A stretch of DNA of 64,000 bases. Origin: Marinobacter sp. SS21 (lineage in GTDB: Bacteria; Pseudomonadota; Gammaproteobacteria; Pseudomonadales; Oleiphilaceae). The position numbers and the translations under genes are program-made. Positions 8,309 through 17,480 of the stretch are shown here, in pieces. The notes under the pieces were generated by a model. It made no database searches, was not told the DNA's origin, and saw nothing but the letters and a program-made list of their open reading frames with translations. The stretch lies in the NCBI RefSeq assembly GCF_028369065.1, contig NZ_JAQNDA010000014.1:1-64000 (forward strand), written 5' to 3'. Position 1 is the first letter of the stretch. Each line of letters opens with the position of its first letter.

Positions 8309-10200
8309 TACTCGCCCCCCTCCGAGTGGGCACCGATGACCACTGGCGCCGGATCTTCCGGGAAGCCCAGCAGCCAGGCGTCAAACATCGCCCGGGCCAC
8401 CGGCGCAGCCGTGCCGCTGCCACTGCCGCCGTTTTCGACTATCACCGCAACGGCGATCTTGGGCTCATCCAGGGGGGCAAATCCAACGAACAGGGCATGG
8501 TCCCGCAGCCTCTCACGAACCTCCTCTTCGTCGTATTCCTCATCCTGGGCCAAACTGAACACTTGCGCGGTGCCGGTCTTACCCGCCATCCGGTAGGGCG
8601 CCCCCAAGGCGGCCCGTCGCGCCGTGCCGCGACGGCCATGCATCACTTCCGCCATGGCGTTGACCACGAATTCCCAATCGTCCGGGTTCTTCAAGACCAC
8701 ACTTTCCCTAGTCGTTTCCGGCAGCACCGCCTCCAGCGAATCATCGCCGACCACATCCAGCAGCAATCGGGGCTCGGCCCAGGTGCCGCGATTGGCAACA
8801 ACCGCGGTGGCGGTGGCCAACTGCAGCGGGGTAGCCAACAGGAACCCCTGGCCAATCCCCATGTTAACGGAATCACCCGGATACCAGGGTTCGTTACGGA
8901 CCGCCTTCTTCCAGTCCCGTGACGGCAACAATCCGGACAGGGCTCCGCTGACGTCCAGCGAGGTATCCTGACCGAAACCAAATCGGTCCATGTAGTCGTG
9001 CATGGTGTCGATGCCCATCCGTACGGCGGCATCGTAGAAATAAATATCGCAGGATTCGGCGATGGAATCGGTCAGATCCACCCAGCCGTGCCCGCCACGC
9101 TTCCAGTCCCGGTAGCGCCGCCCTCCGGCCTGGAGCTGGAAGTAGCCCGGGTCCCACACGACCCGGTCGCGAGTCGTTACGCCACTGTCCAGGGCGGCAA
9201 TGCCCATCATCGGCTTGATGGTGGAGCCTGGCGGATATTGGCCGCGTAACGCCCTGTTAAACAGCGGCTTGTCGTGCGATGTGCTCAATTCCCGGTAAGC
9301 GGCAACTCCGATCCCGGTCACGAACAGGTTGGCATCGAAACCCGGCACGCTGGCCAGTGCCAGCAACCCTCCGGTGGTCGGTTCAACGGCAACGATGGCT
9401 CCGCGGCGACCGTCCAACAGCTGGTAGGCGAGTTTCTGCAGTTGCAGGTCCAGGTGCAGGCGCAGGTCTTCTCCGGGAACCGGGTTTTCACGCTCCAATA
9501 CCCTCAGGGTTCGTCCGCGGGCGTTGGTTTCCACATGCTGGTAGCCGACCCGACCGTGCAGTTTCTCCTCGTAGAAGTACTCGATGCCAGATTTGCCGAT
9601 GTAGTTGGTGCCGGCATAGTTAACCGGATCGATCCGCTGCAGCTCCTCCCGGTTGATGCGCCCGACATAGCCCAGGGCATGGGAGGTGATTTCACCATAG
9701 GGGTAGTAACGAACCAGTTCCGCAGACACTTCAACCCCGGGTAGCTCGTGGCGGTGCACCGCCAACGCGGCGATTTCCTGCTCATCGAGGTCGTAGCGCA
9801 GCGGCAGTTCCTGATAGGGCCGGCGCGGTTCGGTCAAGCGGCGTTGAAAACGTTCCAGGTCTTCCTCGGAAATGCTCAGCAATTGCGTCAGCTGGGCGAG
9901 GGTGGTGTCCATATCCGACACCCGCTCGGGCACGATGGTGACACTGAATACCGGCCGGTTTTCCGCCAGCAGGGTGCCGTTGCGATCGTAAATCAAGCCG
10001 CGGGTTGGCGCCACCGATTGAACCTGCACGCGGTTCTTGTCGGACAGCGTGGTGTAGGTGTCGTGCTCAAGGACCTGGAGCTGGTACATACGGCCCAGCA
10101 AGCCACCCAGCATCAGCACCACGAAGCCGAACACCACCAGAGTACGCCGCTGAAACAGGCGCCGCTCCGCTGCGGTGTCTTTGAATTCGCCCCAGGGCAT
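8308..10200 (-). CDS. mrdA: penicillin-binding protein 2 (elongation transpeptidase)
   Basis: A 630-residue class B penicillin-binding protein that crosslinks peptidoglycan in the elongasome. One N-terminal membrane helix lies at about residues 24-44, followed by the pedestal domain and a transpeptidase domain with STIK (from PPGSTIKPMMG), SCD as the SxN-equivalent triad and KTG (AGKTGTAQ). A short charged EDEEYDEEEVRERL insertion follows the KTG region. Between rlmH and rodA, in the canonical order. Confidence 0.97.
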   Translation of the reverse strand: MPWGEFKDTAAERRLFQRRTLVVFGFVVLMLGGLLGRMYQLQVLEHDTYTTLSDKNRVQVQSVAPTRGLIYDRNGTLLAENRPVFSVTIVPERVSDMDTTLAQLTQLLSISEEDLERFQRRLTEPRRPYQELPLRYDLDEQEIAALAVHRHELPGVEVSAELVRYYPYGEITSHALGYVGRINREELQRIDPVNYAGTNYIGKSGIEYFYEEKLHGRVGYQHVETNARGRTLRVLERENPVPGEDLRLHLDLQLQKLAYQLLDGRRGAIVAVEPTTGGLLALASVPGFDANLFVTGIGVAAYRELSTSHDKPLFNRALRGQYPPGSTIKPMMGIAALDSGVTTRDRVVWDPGYFQLQAGGRRYRDWKRGGHGWVDLTDSIAESCDIYFYDAAVRMGIDTMHDYMDRFGFGQDTSLDVSGALSGLLPSRDWKKAVRNEPWYPGDSVNMGIGQGFLLATPLQLATATAVVANRGTWAEPRLLLDVVGDDSLEAVLPETTRESVVLKNPDDWEFVVNAMAEVMHGRRGTARRAALGAPYRMAGKTGTAQVFSLAQDEEYDEEEVRERLRDHALFVGFAPLDEPKIAVAVIVENGGSGSGTAAPVARAMFDAWLLGFPEDPAPVVIGAHSEGGE

Positions 10201-10209
10201 GGTGATTAC

Positions 10210-10680
10210 CTAAGCACGGTGATAGGGATGGTTGCGGGTAATGGTCCAGGCCCGGTACAGCTGTTCGGCCAGCAGAATACGCACCAGCGGGTGCGGCAGG
10301 GTCAACGGCGACAGCGACCAATGCTGGTCCGCACGGTCTCGGCAAGCGGGTGCCAAACCGTCTGGACCGCCCACCAGGAAACTGACATCCCGACCGTCCA
10401 ACTGCCACTTCTCGAGCTGTTCCGCCAACTGCTCGGTGGACCAGGAACGCCCGCCCACCTCCATGGCGATCACCCGATCACGGGGGCCGGCTGCCGCCAG
10501 CAGCGCTTCGCCTTCTTTCTGCATCAGCCGGGGAACGTCCGGATTCTTGCCGCGATGGGCCAAAGGAATTTCCGACAGCTCAAGGGCGAGCTCCGCTGGC
10601 ATCCGCCGCGCGAAGTCGGCATAACCCTGGTTCACCCAGTCGGGCATCTTCTGCCCGACGCAGATCATGCGGAGCCGCAC
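10210..10680 (-). CDS. rlmH: 23S rRNA pseudouridine-1915 N3-methyltransferase RlmH
   Basis: RlmH is a SPOUT methyltransferase that methylates pseudouridine 1915 of 23S rRNA in the assembled 70S ribosome. The 156-residue length is standard. The start region [13 protein letters not shown], the FLVGGPDG knot loop and the C-terminal [14 protein letters not shown] are characteristic. The start is GTG at 10680, which aligns with the family N terminus. It lies 6 nt after rsfS. Confidence 0.97.
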   Translation of the reverse strand: MRLRMICVGQKMPDWVNQGYADFARRMPAELALELSEIPLAHRGKNPDVPRLMQKEGEALLAAAGPRDRVIAMEVGGRSWSTEQLAEQLEKWQLDGRDVSFLVGGPDGLAPACRDRADQHWSLSPLTLPHPLVRILLAEQLYRAWTITRNHPYHRA

Positions 10681-10686
10681 GGCAAG

Positions 10687-11037
10687 TTACTCGCTGCCTG
10701 CCGCGCCCAGATCCGGGGCATCGCGCCAAAAGCGCTCGAGGTCATAAAATTCGCGGGTTGCCGGCATCATCACATGCACAACAACGTCGCCAAGATCGAC
10801 CAGGATCCAGTCGCTCGCACTGGCCCCTTCAACATTGGCAGCCCGAACGCCTTGGTCTTTCGCTTCTTCGATGACCGAATCGGCCAGTGATTTGACATGT
10901 CGGTTGGAGGTGCCGGAAGCCAGCACCATGTAATCGGTAACGCTGGTGCGGTCTCGCACATCGATGATGCTGATATCCTGAGCCTTCACATCTTCCAGCG
11001 CATTTACCACCAAGTTTTTCAGCTGCTCTGCCTGCAT
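10687..11037 (-). CDS. rsfS: ribosomal silencing factor RsfS
   Basis: RsfS binds ribosomal protein L14 and blocks joining of the subunits under starvation. The 116-residue protein shows the family core [25 protein letters not shown], the [14 protein letters not shown] segment and the final FYDLERFW. An in-frame GTG lies at 11043, but the ATG at 11037 sits just after AGGGTGA and is preferred. Precedes rlmH and follows nadD. Confidence 0.96.
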   Translation of the reverse strand: MQAEQLKNLVVNALEDVKAQDISIIDVRDRTSVTDYMVLASGTSNRHVKSLADSVIEEAKDQGVRAANVEGASASDWILVDLGDVVVHVMMPATREFYDLERFWRDAPDLGAAGSE

Positions 11038-11140
11038 AGTCACCCTGTTGAGCGGTTACCCCGGGACGGGTGCAACCTATAGTCCTGTCAGTCCGGATTG
11101 TAGCATTAAAGAGCGCCAGGAGGGCAGATGCATTGCCGCC

Positions 11141-11785
11141 TTAGCGGCCGGCGCCATACAGTGACCGGGCCTGAATTTCCTGCCACACCCGATCCGGCAC
11201 CAGGTAGCGCGGCGAACGCCCTTCCCGGATCCGCTCCCGGATCGAGGTGGCGGAAATTTCCAGCAACGGCAGAGTCAGCGGCAGGATGCGACCACAAGGG
11301 GCCTGGTGCAGCTCGGCAACCGATGTGCAGCCGCGGTCCCGCATCAGCTGTGCCACCACTCCGTGCCGGGGCAGTTCGGCACCGGGGCGATGAACGACCA
11401 CGATATGAGCCAGCCCGGGTATCGCCTGCCAATCCCGCCAGCGCTCGAAGCCCGCGAAGGCATCGCTGCCCACCACCATCACCAGCGGTTCCGACGCGCC
11501 CAGCTCAGTACGCAGCTGACCCAGGGTTTCGGCGGTGTAGGATGGCCCGCCTCGCACCAGCTCGCGGTCGTCCACCACCAGCCCCGGCTCCTGGGCAGTC
11601 GCCAGCCGCAGCAGTGCCAGTCGGTCAGCGCTGCTGCCACCGGGATCACCCCGGTGCGGGGGCATGTGACACGGCACCAAGGCCAGTTCCGCAACGCCCA
11701 ACCGCTCCCGCAGCTCCACCGCGAGCCGTAAATGACCGTGGTGGACGGGATCGAAGGTGCCACCGTAGAGAACATGCATGGGCAT
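11141..11785 (-). CDS. nadD: nicotinate-nucleotide adenylyltransferase NadD
   Basis: NadD adenylates nicotinate mononucleotide to deamido-NAD, an essential step of NAD synthesis. The 214-residue protein carries GGTFDPVHHGHLRLA with the nucleotide-binding HxGH-type motif near the N terminus and the C-terminal ISATSIRERI (the SxTxxR motif). Its ATG overlaps the proA stop by one base, so the two are probably translationally coupled. Confidence 0.96.
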   Translation of the reverse strand: MPMHVLYGGTFDPVHHGHLRLAVELRERLGVAELALVPCHMPPHRGDPGGSSADRLALLRLATAQEPGLVVDDRELVRGGPSYTAETLGQLRTELGASEPLVMVVGSDAFAGFERWRDWQAIPGLAHIVVVHRPGAELPRHGVVAQLMRDRGCTSVAELHQAPCGRILPLTLPLLEISATSIRERIREGRSPRYLVPDRVWQEIQARSLYGAGR

Positions 11786-13041
11786 CAGGTCCGGATATGG
11801 CCGTCTCCGAAGACCACGTATTTCTGCGACGTCAGCCCTTCCAGGCCCACCGGCCCACGGGCGTGGATCTTGTCCGTGGAAATCCCGATTTCAGCGCCCA
11901 GGCCATACTCGAATCCATCGGCGAACCGGGTCGAGGCGTTGACCATCACCGAACTGGAGTCCACCTCGGTCAGGAAACGGCGGGCGCGGGTGTAGTTTTC
12001 CGTGATGATGCTGTCGGTATGCTGGGAGCTGTAGCGATTGATGTGGGCGATGGCGCCGTCCAGGCCGTCAACCACCTTGATCGCGAGAATCGGGGCCAGA
12101 TACTCTTCGCCCCAGTCCGCTTCCGTCGCCGCGATCAGATCCGGCAATACCTGCCGGGTCCGCTCGCACCCTCGCAATTCCACGCCCTTGGCGATAAAGG
12201 CTTCCGCCAGCGCCGGCAGCATATCGGCGGCAACGTCCTGGTCCAGCAGCAGGGTCTCCATGGTGTTACAGGTGCCATAGCGGTGGGTTTTGGCATTGAC
12301 CGCCACCTTCAGCGCCTTCTCGGCATCCGCGAAGCGGTCGATGTAGACATGACAGATGCCGTCCAGGTGTTTGATCACCGGCACCCGGGCCTCCTGGCTG
12401 ATCCGCTCGATCAGCCCCTTGCCGCCGCGGGGTACAATGACATCGACATACTTGGGCATGGTAATCAGCTCACCCACCGCGGCCCGGTCGGTGGTTTTGA
12501 TCACTTGCACCGCTTGCTCAGGCAGACCGGCGTCCGCCAACCCGCGCGCAATGCAGCCGGCTATGGCCTGGTTGGAATGGATCGCCTCGGAGCCGCCACG
12601 CAGGATGGTGGCGTTGCCCGACTTGAGGCACAGGCTGGCCGCCTCGACCGTGACGTTGGGGCGGGACTCGTAAATGATGCCGATGACCCCGAGCGGCACC
12701 CGCATACGTCCTACCTGAATACCGGAAGGGCGATAGGCCATATCGGTGATCTGGCCGATGGGGTCCGGCAGCGCGGCCACCTGACGCAACCCCTCGATCA
12801 TGGTGTCGATGCGGGCAGGAGTTAACTCCAGGCGATCGAGCATGGCCGGGTCAAGCCCATTCTCCCGACCTTTCTCAAGGTCCTTGCCATTGGCCATTGC
12901 CAGTTCGCCGCGGGCAGCGTCCAACGCCTCGGCCATGGCCAACAACGCCTGGTTACGCACAGCGGTGGTTGAGCGCGCCACCAGGGCCGCCGCCGCCCGA
13001 GCCTGTTCACCAACCTCCGCCATGTATCCTGCAATATCCAT
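11785..13041 (-). CDS. proA: gamma-glutamyl phosphate reductase ProA
   Basis: ProA reduces gamma-glutamyl phosphate to glutamate semialdehyde with NADPH, the second step of proline synthesis. The 418-residue length is normal for the family. The catalytic Cys is seen in [10 protein letters not shown] and the family segment [14 protein letters not shown] is intact. The ATG at 13041 has AAGGG upstream. First gene of the long minus-strand operon that runs to lipB; proB is not in the window. Confidence 0.97.
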   Translation of the reverse strand: MDIAGYMAEVGEQARAAAALVARSTTAVRNQALLAMAEALDAARGELAMANGKDLEKGRENGLDPAMLDRLELTPARIDTMIEGLRQVAALPDPIGQITDMAYRPSGIQVGRMRVPLGVIGIIYESRPNVTVEAASLCLKSGNATILRGGSEAIHSNQAIAGCIARGLADAGLPEQAVQVIKTTDRAAVGELITMPKYVDVIVPRGGKGLIERISQEARVPVIKHLDGICHVYIDRFADAEKALKVAVNAKTHRYGTCNTMETLLLDQDVAADMLPALAEAFIAKGVELRGCERTRQVLPDLIAATEADWGEEYLAPILAIKVVDGLDGAIAHINRYSSQHTDSIITENYTRARRFLTEVDSSSVMVNASTRFADGFEYGLGAEIGISTDKIHARGPVGLEGLTSQKYVVFGDGHIRT

Positions 13042-13388
13042 CGGTACACCCTTATCAAAGTATCGATCTGAAACAGGGCCTCACTTTACATCGCCAGCCC
13101 CCATAACGCACGCTGGCAGAACCAGCAATGCCCCCACAAAACCACCTCGTTGGTGCGGGGTGGTTCGACTTATGCCGACGTTGCTTTATTATACCGCTGC
13201 TGAGGCCGCACTGAACCGGCCCCTTGAACGCCACCACCCGATGCCAAGCCATCGGGTGGTATCAACACAGAACGGCAATTTGGCAAGTCCAGGCTCGCAA
13301 ACGCAGGCACTCACGGCACCCGGCAGGCCAAAGGCCAGTTCCTGCAGTATGCTGAAAGCAGATGGACGCCGAGGATAGGACGGACACC
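13042..13388. other. divergent intergenic region with two GGTGG hairpins
   Basis: This region separates proA (-) from the first pseudo-GGDEF gene (+). It holds a 7-bp inverted repeat (13140-13146 with 13159-13165) and a stronger perfect 11-bp one (13233-13243 with 13250-13260). Both arms share ACCACC/GGTGGT. Neither has a U-tract on either strand. No convincing gene is seen; a 27-nt in-frame upstream ATG at 13362 exists for the next gene. Confidence 0.5.
13233..13260. repeat. perfect 11-bp inverted repeat
   Basis: The arms ACCACCCGATG and CATCGGGTGGT flank a 6-nt loop. The stem is strong but there is no T-run on either side, so it is not a standard intrinsic terminator. It could be an operator for the divergent genes, a REP-like element or an RNA leader structure. 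Confidence 0.6.
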
Positions 13389-14396
13389 ATGAGCCAAATG
13401 GCCGAATTATTCCTGTTAAGTCGATTCGCCCGATTCAGCTTCGCCGCCTTGCTGGCGCTCGGCGCATTCACCGCCTGGCAGGGCATCGGGATCGCAGCCA
13501 TCGCCGCAATCACCGGCGCCACCCTGGTCTGGGCCACCCCCGCCTTCCGCCCTGACCGGTCACGACAGCCCTGGCAAGCCATGAGCTGGGCGCTGTTACT
13601 CGCGCTGGTGCTAACCCTGTGCGTCAGCCTCTGGCTGTCGCCGTGGATTATGGGCCACTGGCTCTATGCCCTGCCCCTGATCGCCTTTGGCCTGCTGCCA
13701 ATGAGCTGGGCCGCGTTACTGACCCTGCTCGGCACCGTCTCGATCCTCGCGGCCAACCAGGCGGCCGTGGGGCTGCCGGAACGACACCAGTTCATCAGCT
13801 CACTGTTGCTGACCCTCTGCCTCTCCGGCATCCTGATTTTTTTGCGCGAATACAAAAACCGCCAGCTAGCGCCACTGCGACGCACCGACGAGCTGACCCA
13901 AGCCGCCAGCCGGGAGTATCTGTCCGCCGACCTGCACAAGGAAATCCAGCGCAGCGAGCGGGAAGGCACCGATATGGCGGTGATCCTGATCGGCCTGGAC
14001 CTGCATCTCAGCGACCAGGATCCGGACGAGGACATTCGCGCAATCCTGCCGCGGATTGGCCGCTTCCTGCACTCCCAGCTGCGGGATTTCGACACCTATT
14101 ACCGAGTTGCCGATCTCCAGTTCCTGGTCATCCTGCCAGGCATTGCCACCGCCGAGGCGGCCAGCCGGGGCGAGCAGATACGCAAGGGCCTGGGCACCTT
14201 ACTGACGTCGTACGACCTGAACCTGACGGTGAGCGCCGGTATTGCCGGCCTCAACATCGGCGATGATGCCGACAGCCTGCAGCAGTCTGCCGCCAATGCC
14301 CTGCGCCGGGCGCAACAACAGGGGGGCAACCGCGTACAGTCCTACAGCACCTGGTCGCACCCCCAGACCTCGACCGCCAAGGGGCACCTACAGTGA
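13389..14396 (+). CDS. membrane protein with degenerate GGDEF domain (first of pair)
   Basis: A 335-residue protein with about six hydrophobic segments in residues 10-153 and a C-terminal GGDEF-fold domain (about 165-325). The active site reads ADLQF (241-245) instead of GGDEF, and the metal-binding Asp of the usual DID is Gly (IGLD). RxxD survives as RDFD (232-235), exactly five residues before the site. It is therefore predicted to be catalytically dead but possibly able to bind c-di-GMP. The ATG at 13389 is chosen because hydrophobic sequence begins soon after it; an ATG at 13362 is possible. Its TGA overlaps the next GTG. Confidence 0.85.
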   Translation: MSQMAELFLLSRFARFSFAALLALGAFTAWQGIGIAAIAAITGATLVWATPAFRPDRSRQPWQAMSWALLLALVLTLCVSLWLSPWIMGHWLYALPLIAFGLLPMSWAALLTLLGTVSILAANQAAVGLPERHQFISSLLLTLCLSGILIFLREYKNRQLAPLRRTDELTQAASREYLSADLHKEIQRSEREGTDMAVILIGLDLHLSDQDPDEDIRAILPRIGRFLHSQLRDFDTYYRVADLQFLVILPGIATAEAASRGEQIRKGLGTLLTSYDLNLTVSAGIAGLNIGDDADSLQQSAANALRRAQQQGGNRVQSYSTWSHPQTSTAKGHLQ

Positions 14397-15391
14397 CCGA
14401 AACCCGACTGCGCACCTATACCCACTTGAGCGGCTATGGCATCGCCACGCTGTTCCTTGCATCGCTGGCAATCCAGAACCTCCGCTACGGGTTCTACCAA
14501 CTGTTCTACCTGGCCGTCAGTCTGACCGCACTGACCCTGGCTGGGCTCGCCTACACGGCCCTTGCCCGCCGCCAACAGCTGCGCGCGCCCGGCCACCTGT
14601 TTATTCTGGCCACGATCAACGCCATCATCCTCGCCGCGCTGTTCTCGCTAAAAGATACCAACATCAGCCACTGGTGCCTGCCGGCGATCCTGCTGAACCT
14701 GCTGATCCTGCCGCTGCGCCAGGGCACGGTCCTGTCGCTGCTGAGCACCGGACTGCTGATCGGCTTTCTGATCAGTCGCGACCCGCTGCCGGAAGCCATC
14801 CTCGTTGGCTTCGCTGCCGTCATCCTGCTCAGTTGTGGCTCACTGTACATCTGGCAGTATGACCACATGACCCAGTCCGCTGAAGATCTGGCCATCATCG
14901 ATCCCAATACCGGCGCCCACAACGCCCGCTTTCTCGACGAAACGCTGCAGAAAGAAATCAGTCGCAGCAACGTCACCGGCCACCCGCTGTCCGTGGCCAC
15001 GCTGGCCCTGGATTACCGGGAGCAAACCCTGGACCTGCACGGCGAGGACGGCCTGGCATCGTTTTATCGGGAAGCGACCCAGCACCTGTTCGGCGTTATT
15101 CGTGCCGGCGACACCCTCTACACACTGGGAAACGGGGAGTTTTTCCTGTTATTCCCGTACACACCGGAAGAAGGTGTCCGGGTTATCGCCGAGCGAGTTC
15201 GACGCTCTTTCGCCGAAAAGGAGTGGCCCATTGTGGGCCGGGTCACGGTCAGTGTCGGCTGCACCACCCGCGTTGCCGGCGACAATCTGGCGGACACCCT
15301 GCGCAAACGCGCCGCCAAGGCCCTGGAGGATGCCCACAAACGGGGGCATGACAATACCTGGTTTAGCGCAGGAACTCCTCAACAGGCATGA
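14393..15391 (+). CDS. membrane protein with degenerate GGDEF domain (second of pair)
   Basis: A 332-residue paralogue with the same plan as its neighbour: about five or six membrane segments (15-155) and a GGDEF-fold domain from about residue 168. The active site reads GNGEF (246-250) and the metal-binding Asp of DID is Ala (ALD), so cyclase activity is unlikely. RxxD is kept as RAGD (237-240) with the correct five-residue spacing. The GTG start overlaps the previous stop (GTGA) and its own TGA overlaps the next ATG (ATGA), giving a translationally coupled trio. Possible c-di-GMP receptor; its function is inferred only. Confidence 0.85.
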   Translation: MTETRLRTYTHLSGYGIATLFLASLAIQNLRYGFYQLFYLAVSLTALTLAGLAYTALARRQQLRAPGHLFILATINAIILAALFSLKDTNISHWCLPAILLNLLILPLRQGTVLSLLSTGLLIGFLISRDPLPEAILVGFAAVILLSCGSLYIWQYDHMTQSAEDLAIIDPNTGAHNARFLDETLQKEISRSNVTGHPLSVATLALDYREQTLDLHGEDGLASFYREATQHLFGVIRAGDTLYTLGNGEFFLLFPYTPEEGVRVIAERVRRSFAEKEWPIVGRVTVSVGCTTRVAGDNLADTLRKRAAKALEDAHKRGHDNTWFSAGTPQQA

Positions 15392-16833
15392 GCGTCGACT
15401 GGCTACAACCCTTGATCGACTGGCTGGCGCAGAATTCAGCCTGGCTGGTACTGGCCCTGTTTCTGGTGTCCTTCCTCGAATCCCTCGCCATTGCCGGCAT
15501 ACTGGTGCCCGGCGTCGCCATTTTGTTTGGCGTTGCGGCGCTGGCCGGCCAGTCCGGTCTCCCCCTGAGCGAGGCTCTGCTGTGGGCCGGCCTCGGGGCT
15601 GTGGCCGGGGACGGTGCCAGCTTCTGGCTGGGCCGGCAGTTCCATGGCCGGTTGGACCAGGTCTGGCCTTTCAGCCGATACCCGGTGGTCATTCACAAGG
15701 GTGAACAACTCTTCCGTCAGCATGGCGGCAAAAGCGTGGTGATTGGTCGATTCGTGGGCCCGATCCGGCCAATCATACCGTTGGTGGCCGGTGCGCTGAT
15801 GATGCCCTGGCGCCGATTCCTGGCGTTCAATATCATTTCTGCCATCGGTTGGGCGCCCGTGTACATCCTGCCGGGCTTCCTGGTTGGGAGCGCCCTGGGC
15901 AGCGAGCTGACGCTGCCGCGCCATTTCTATCCGGTACTGGGTATCAGCCTGCTCACCCTGTCGCTGATCTATCTGATCCTGTTTCGCGTACAGCTCGGCC
16001 TGAGCAGCGACAGCCGGCTGTACGCCCGCCTAGCCAGCTGGATGGGCCGCTACAACAGCACCCACCAGTTCTGGCGCCTGCTCACCAGCGAGCGCCCAGC
16101 CAGCGCCGGCGAGTTCCCGCTGCCCTCGCTAATGCTGGCGCTGGGCAGTGGCGCCCTGCTCATCTTGTGGACATTGCTGACACACTACATGGAATGGTTG
16201 ACCGCCGCCGATCAGGCCGCCCAGCGCTTCTTCTCCGGTCTCCGGCATCCGTTGCTGGAATCAACCATGACGTTGCTCTCCGCGCTGGGTAATCCGGTGA
16301 TCCTGACGGCTGGCGGGCTGCTCTCGACGCTGACACTCTGGTTCCGCGGCTATTACGCGGCGGCGGCCCATGCCCTGGCGGCACTGTCACTGGCCGCCAC
16401 CAGCGTGTGGATCATAAACACCGGGGCGGCCACTCCCGGGCTGGACGCAACGGCGGCGGCGCTGCAGCACAGCACGTATCCCAGCAGCCACACCGCCGGG
16501 ATCACGGTTTTCCTGGGTCTCCTGGCCAGCTTTATTGCCCGCGAACAACCCCGCCACCTGCGCTGGCGCACCTACCTGACCCTAAGCCTGCCCATGGTGC
16601 TGGTCGGAATCAGCCAGCTATACCTGGGCGGACACGGGCTCAGCGACGTCATCGGCGGCATCCTGCTGGGGTTGTCGATCTGCGGGCTGGTACGGGCAAG
16701 CTACAGCCGCTACGACCAGATCCCAATCTGGCCAGACGTCACCCTGATACTCGCCGGCCTGCTGTGGCTGGGTCTGGCAATGTGCTATCTGACCGGAGCG
16801 GCCCCGGACGCGCTCGGCCCAGCGCTCGGCTGA
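15388..16833 (+). CDS. DedA-PAP2 fusion membrane protein
   Basis: A 481-residue polytopic protein. The N-terminal DedA/VTT domain (about 1-200) has the acidic E31 and the GRFVGPIRPIIPLVAG signature (120-135), typical of undecaprenyl-phosphate or phospholipid translocases. The C-terminal PAP2 domain (about 245-450) keeps PSSHTAG (365-371) and the His-Asp pair of motif 3 (H416, D420). Motif 1 (KxxxxxxRP) is not recognisable near 340-351, and the Arg of motif 3 is Gln (Q410), so phosphatase activity is doubtful. Translationally coupled to the pseudo-GGDEF pair. Confidence 0.9.
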   Translation: MSVDWLQPLIDWLAQNSAWLVLALFLVSFLESLAIAGILVPGVAILFGVAALAGQSGLPLSEALLWAGLGAVAGDGASFWLGRQFHGRLDQVWPFSRYPVVIHKGEQLFRQHGGKSVVIGRFVGPIRPIIPLVAGALMMPWRRFLAFNIISAIGWAPVYILPGFLVGSALGSELTLPRHFYPVLGISLLTLSLIYLILFRVQLGLSSDSRLYARLASWMGRYNSTHQFWRLLTSERPASAGEFPLPSLMLALGSGALLILWTLLTHYMEWLTAADQAAQRFFSGLRHPLLESTMTLLSALGNPVILTAGGLLSTLTLWFRGYYAAAAHALAALSLAATSVWIINTGAATPGLDATAAALQHSTYPSSHTAGITVFLGLLASFIAREQPRHLRWRTYLTLSLPMVLVGISQLYLGGHGLSDVIGGILLGLSICGLVRASYSRYDQIPIWPDVTLILAGLLWLGLAMCYLTGAAPDALGPALG

Positions 16834-16842
16834 GCACCGCCG

Positions 16843-17415
16843 TCACTCAAGCTCGTCCAGCAATGCTTTGAGCCGCCCCAGGCGTTCGATGGGATCCTGC
16901 AGTTCTACCAGCCGCTGTTTTTCCTGCTTGTCGATGGGCAACAGTTCGGTGAGCCGCCAGCCCACCTCCCGGGCATCGTCGAAGTCAACCTGCATATTCA
17001 GATCACTCACCACCGGGTGCCGGAACAATGCCCGCAAAACCGCCGACAGATCGGAGAACGCCTCGGGAATCGCCCACACCTCCTCATCCAGCAGGTGCGC
17101 CACATCGCCCATGTTGAGCCCGTCAGGCGCCCGCCAGGTCCGGGTGACCGCCACCTTTGCCTCCCCCTCCACGGTGATGCCCAACATGCCATTCTCCAGC
17201 TGCTGGAAATCGATGATGCGGACGTAGGTGCCGATGTCGTAAAACGCGGCGGTGGTGCTGGTCTCAGCCCCCTCCCGCAGCAACACGATCACGAAGCCCC
17301 GATCGTCCTTGAGGCAGCGTGTCAGCATGTCGATGTAGCGGGGTTCGAACAGCTGTAGCGGAATCCGCCCCCGAGGGAGGACAATGGAGTTCAACGGAAA
17401 GAGCGGGACATGCAT
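16843..17415 (-). CDS. LON substrate-binding-domain protein
   Basis: A 190-residue stand-alone LON N-terminal domain, without ATPase or protease parts. The family start VPLFPLNSIVLPRGRIPLQLFEPRY is clear, as is the region around FVIVLLREGAE. These small proteins are common in proteobacteria and their role is unknown, although substrate or protein binding is likely by analogy with Lon. The start at 17415 follows AGGTGA at about 11 nt; a GTG at 17430 is an alternative. Convergent with the DedA-PAP2 gene. Confidence 0.85.
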   Translation of the reverse strand: MHVPLFPLNSIVLPRGRIPLQLFEPRYIDMLTRCLKDDRGFVIVLLREGAETSTTAAFYDIGTYVRIIDFQQLENGMLGITVEGEAKVAVTRTWRAPDGLNMGDVAHLLDEEVWAIPEAFSDLSAVLRALFRHPVVSDLNMQVDFDDAREVGWRLTELLPIDKQEKQRLVELQDPIERLGRLKALLDELE

Positions 17416-17480
17416 ACTGGAAAGGGTCACCTGTTAGTGTTCTCCGCAGCTTGCCTGGGTCATGATGACGACAGGCCGTG

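Noticed and set aside
11128..12825. Long + strand open frame (565 codons)
   Set aside because: It lies opposite nadD and proA and has no domain-like pattern; a shadow.
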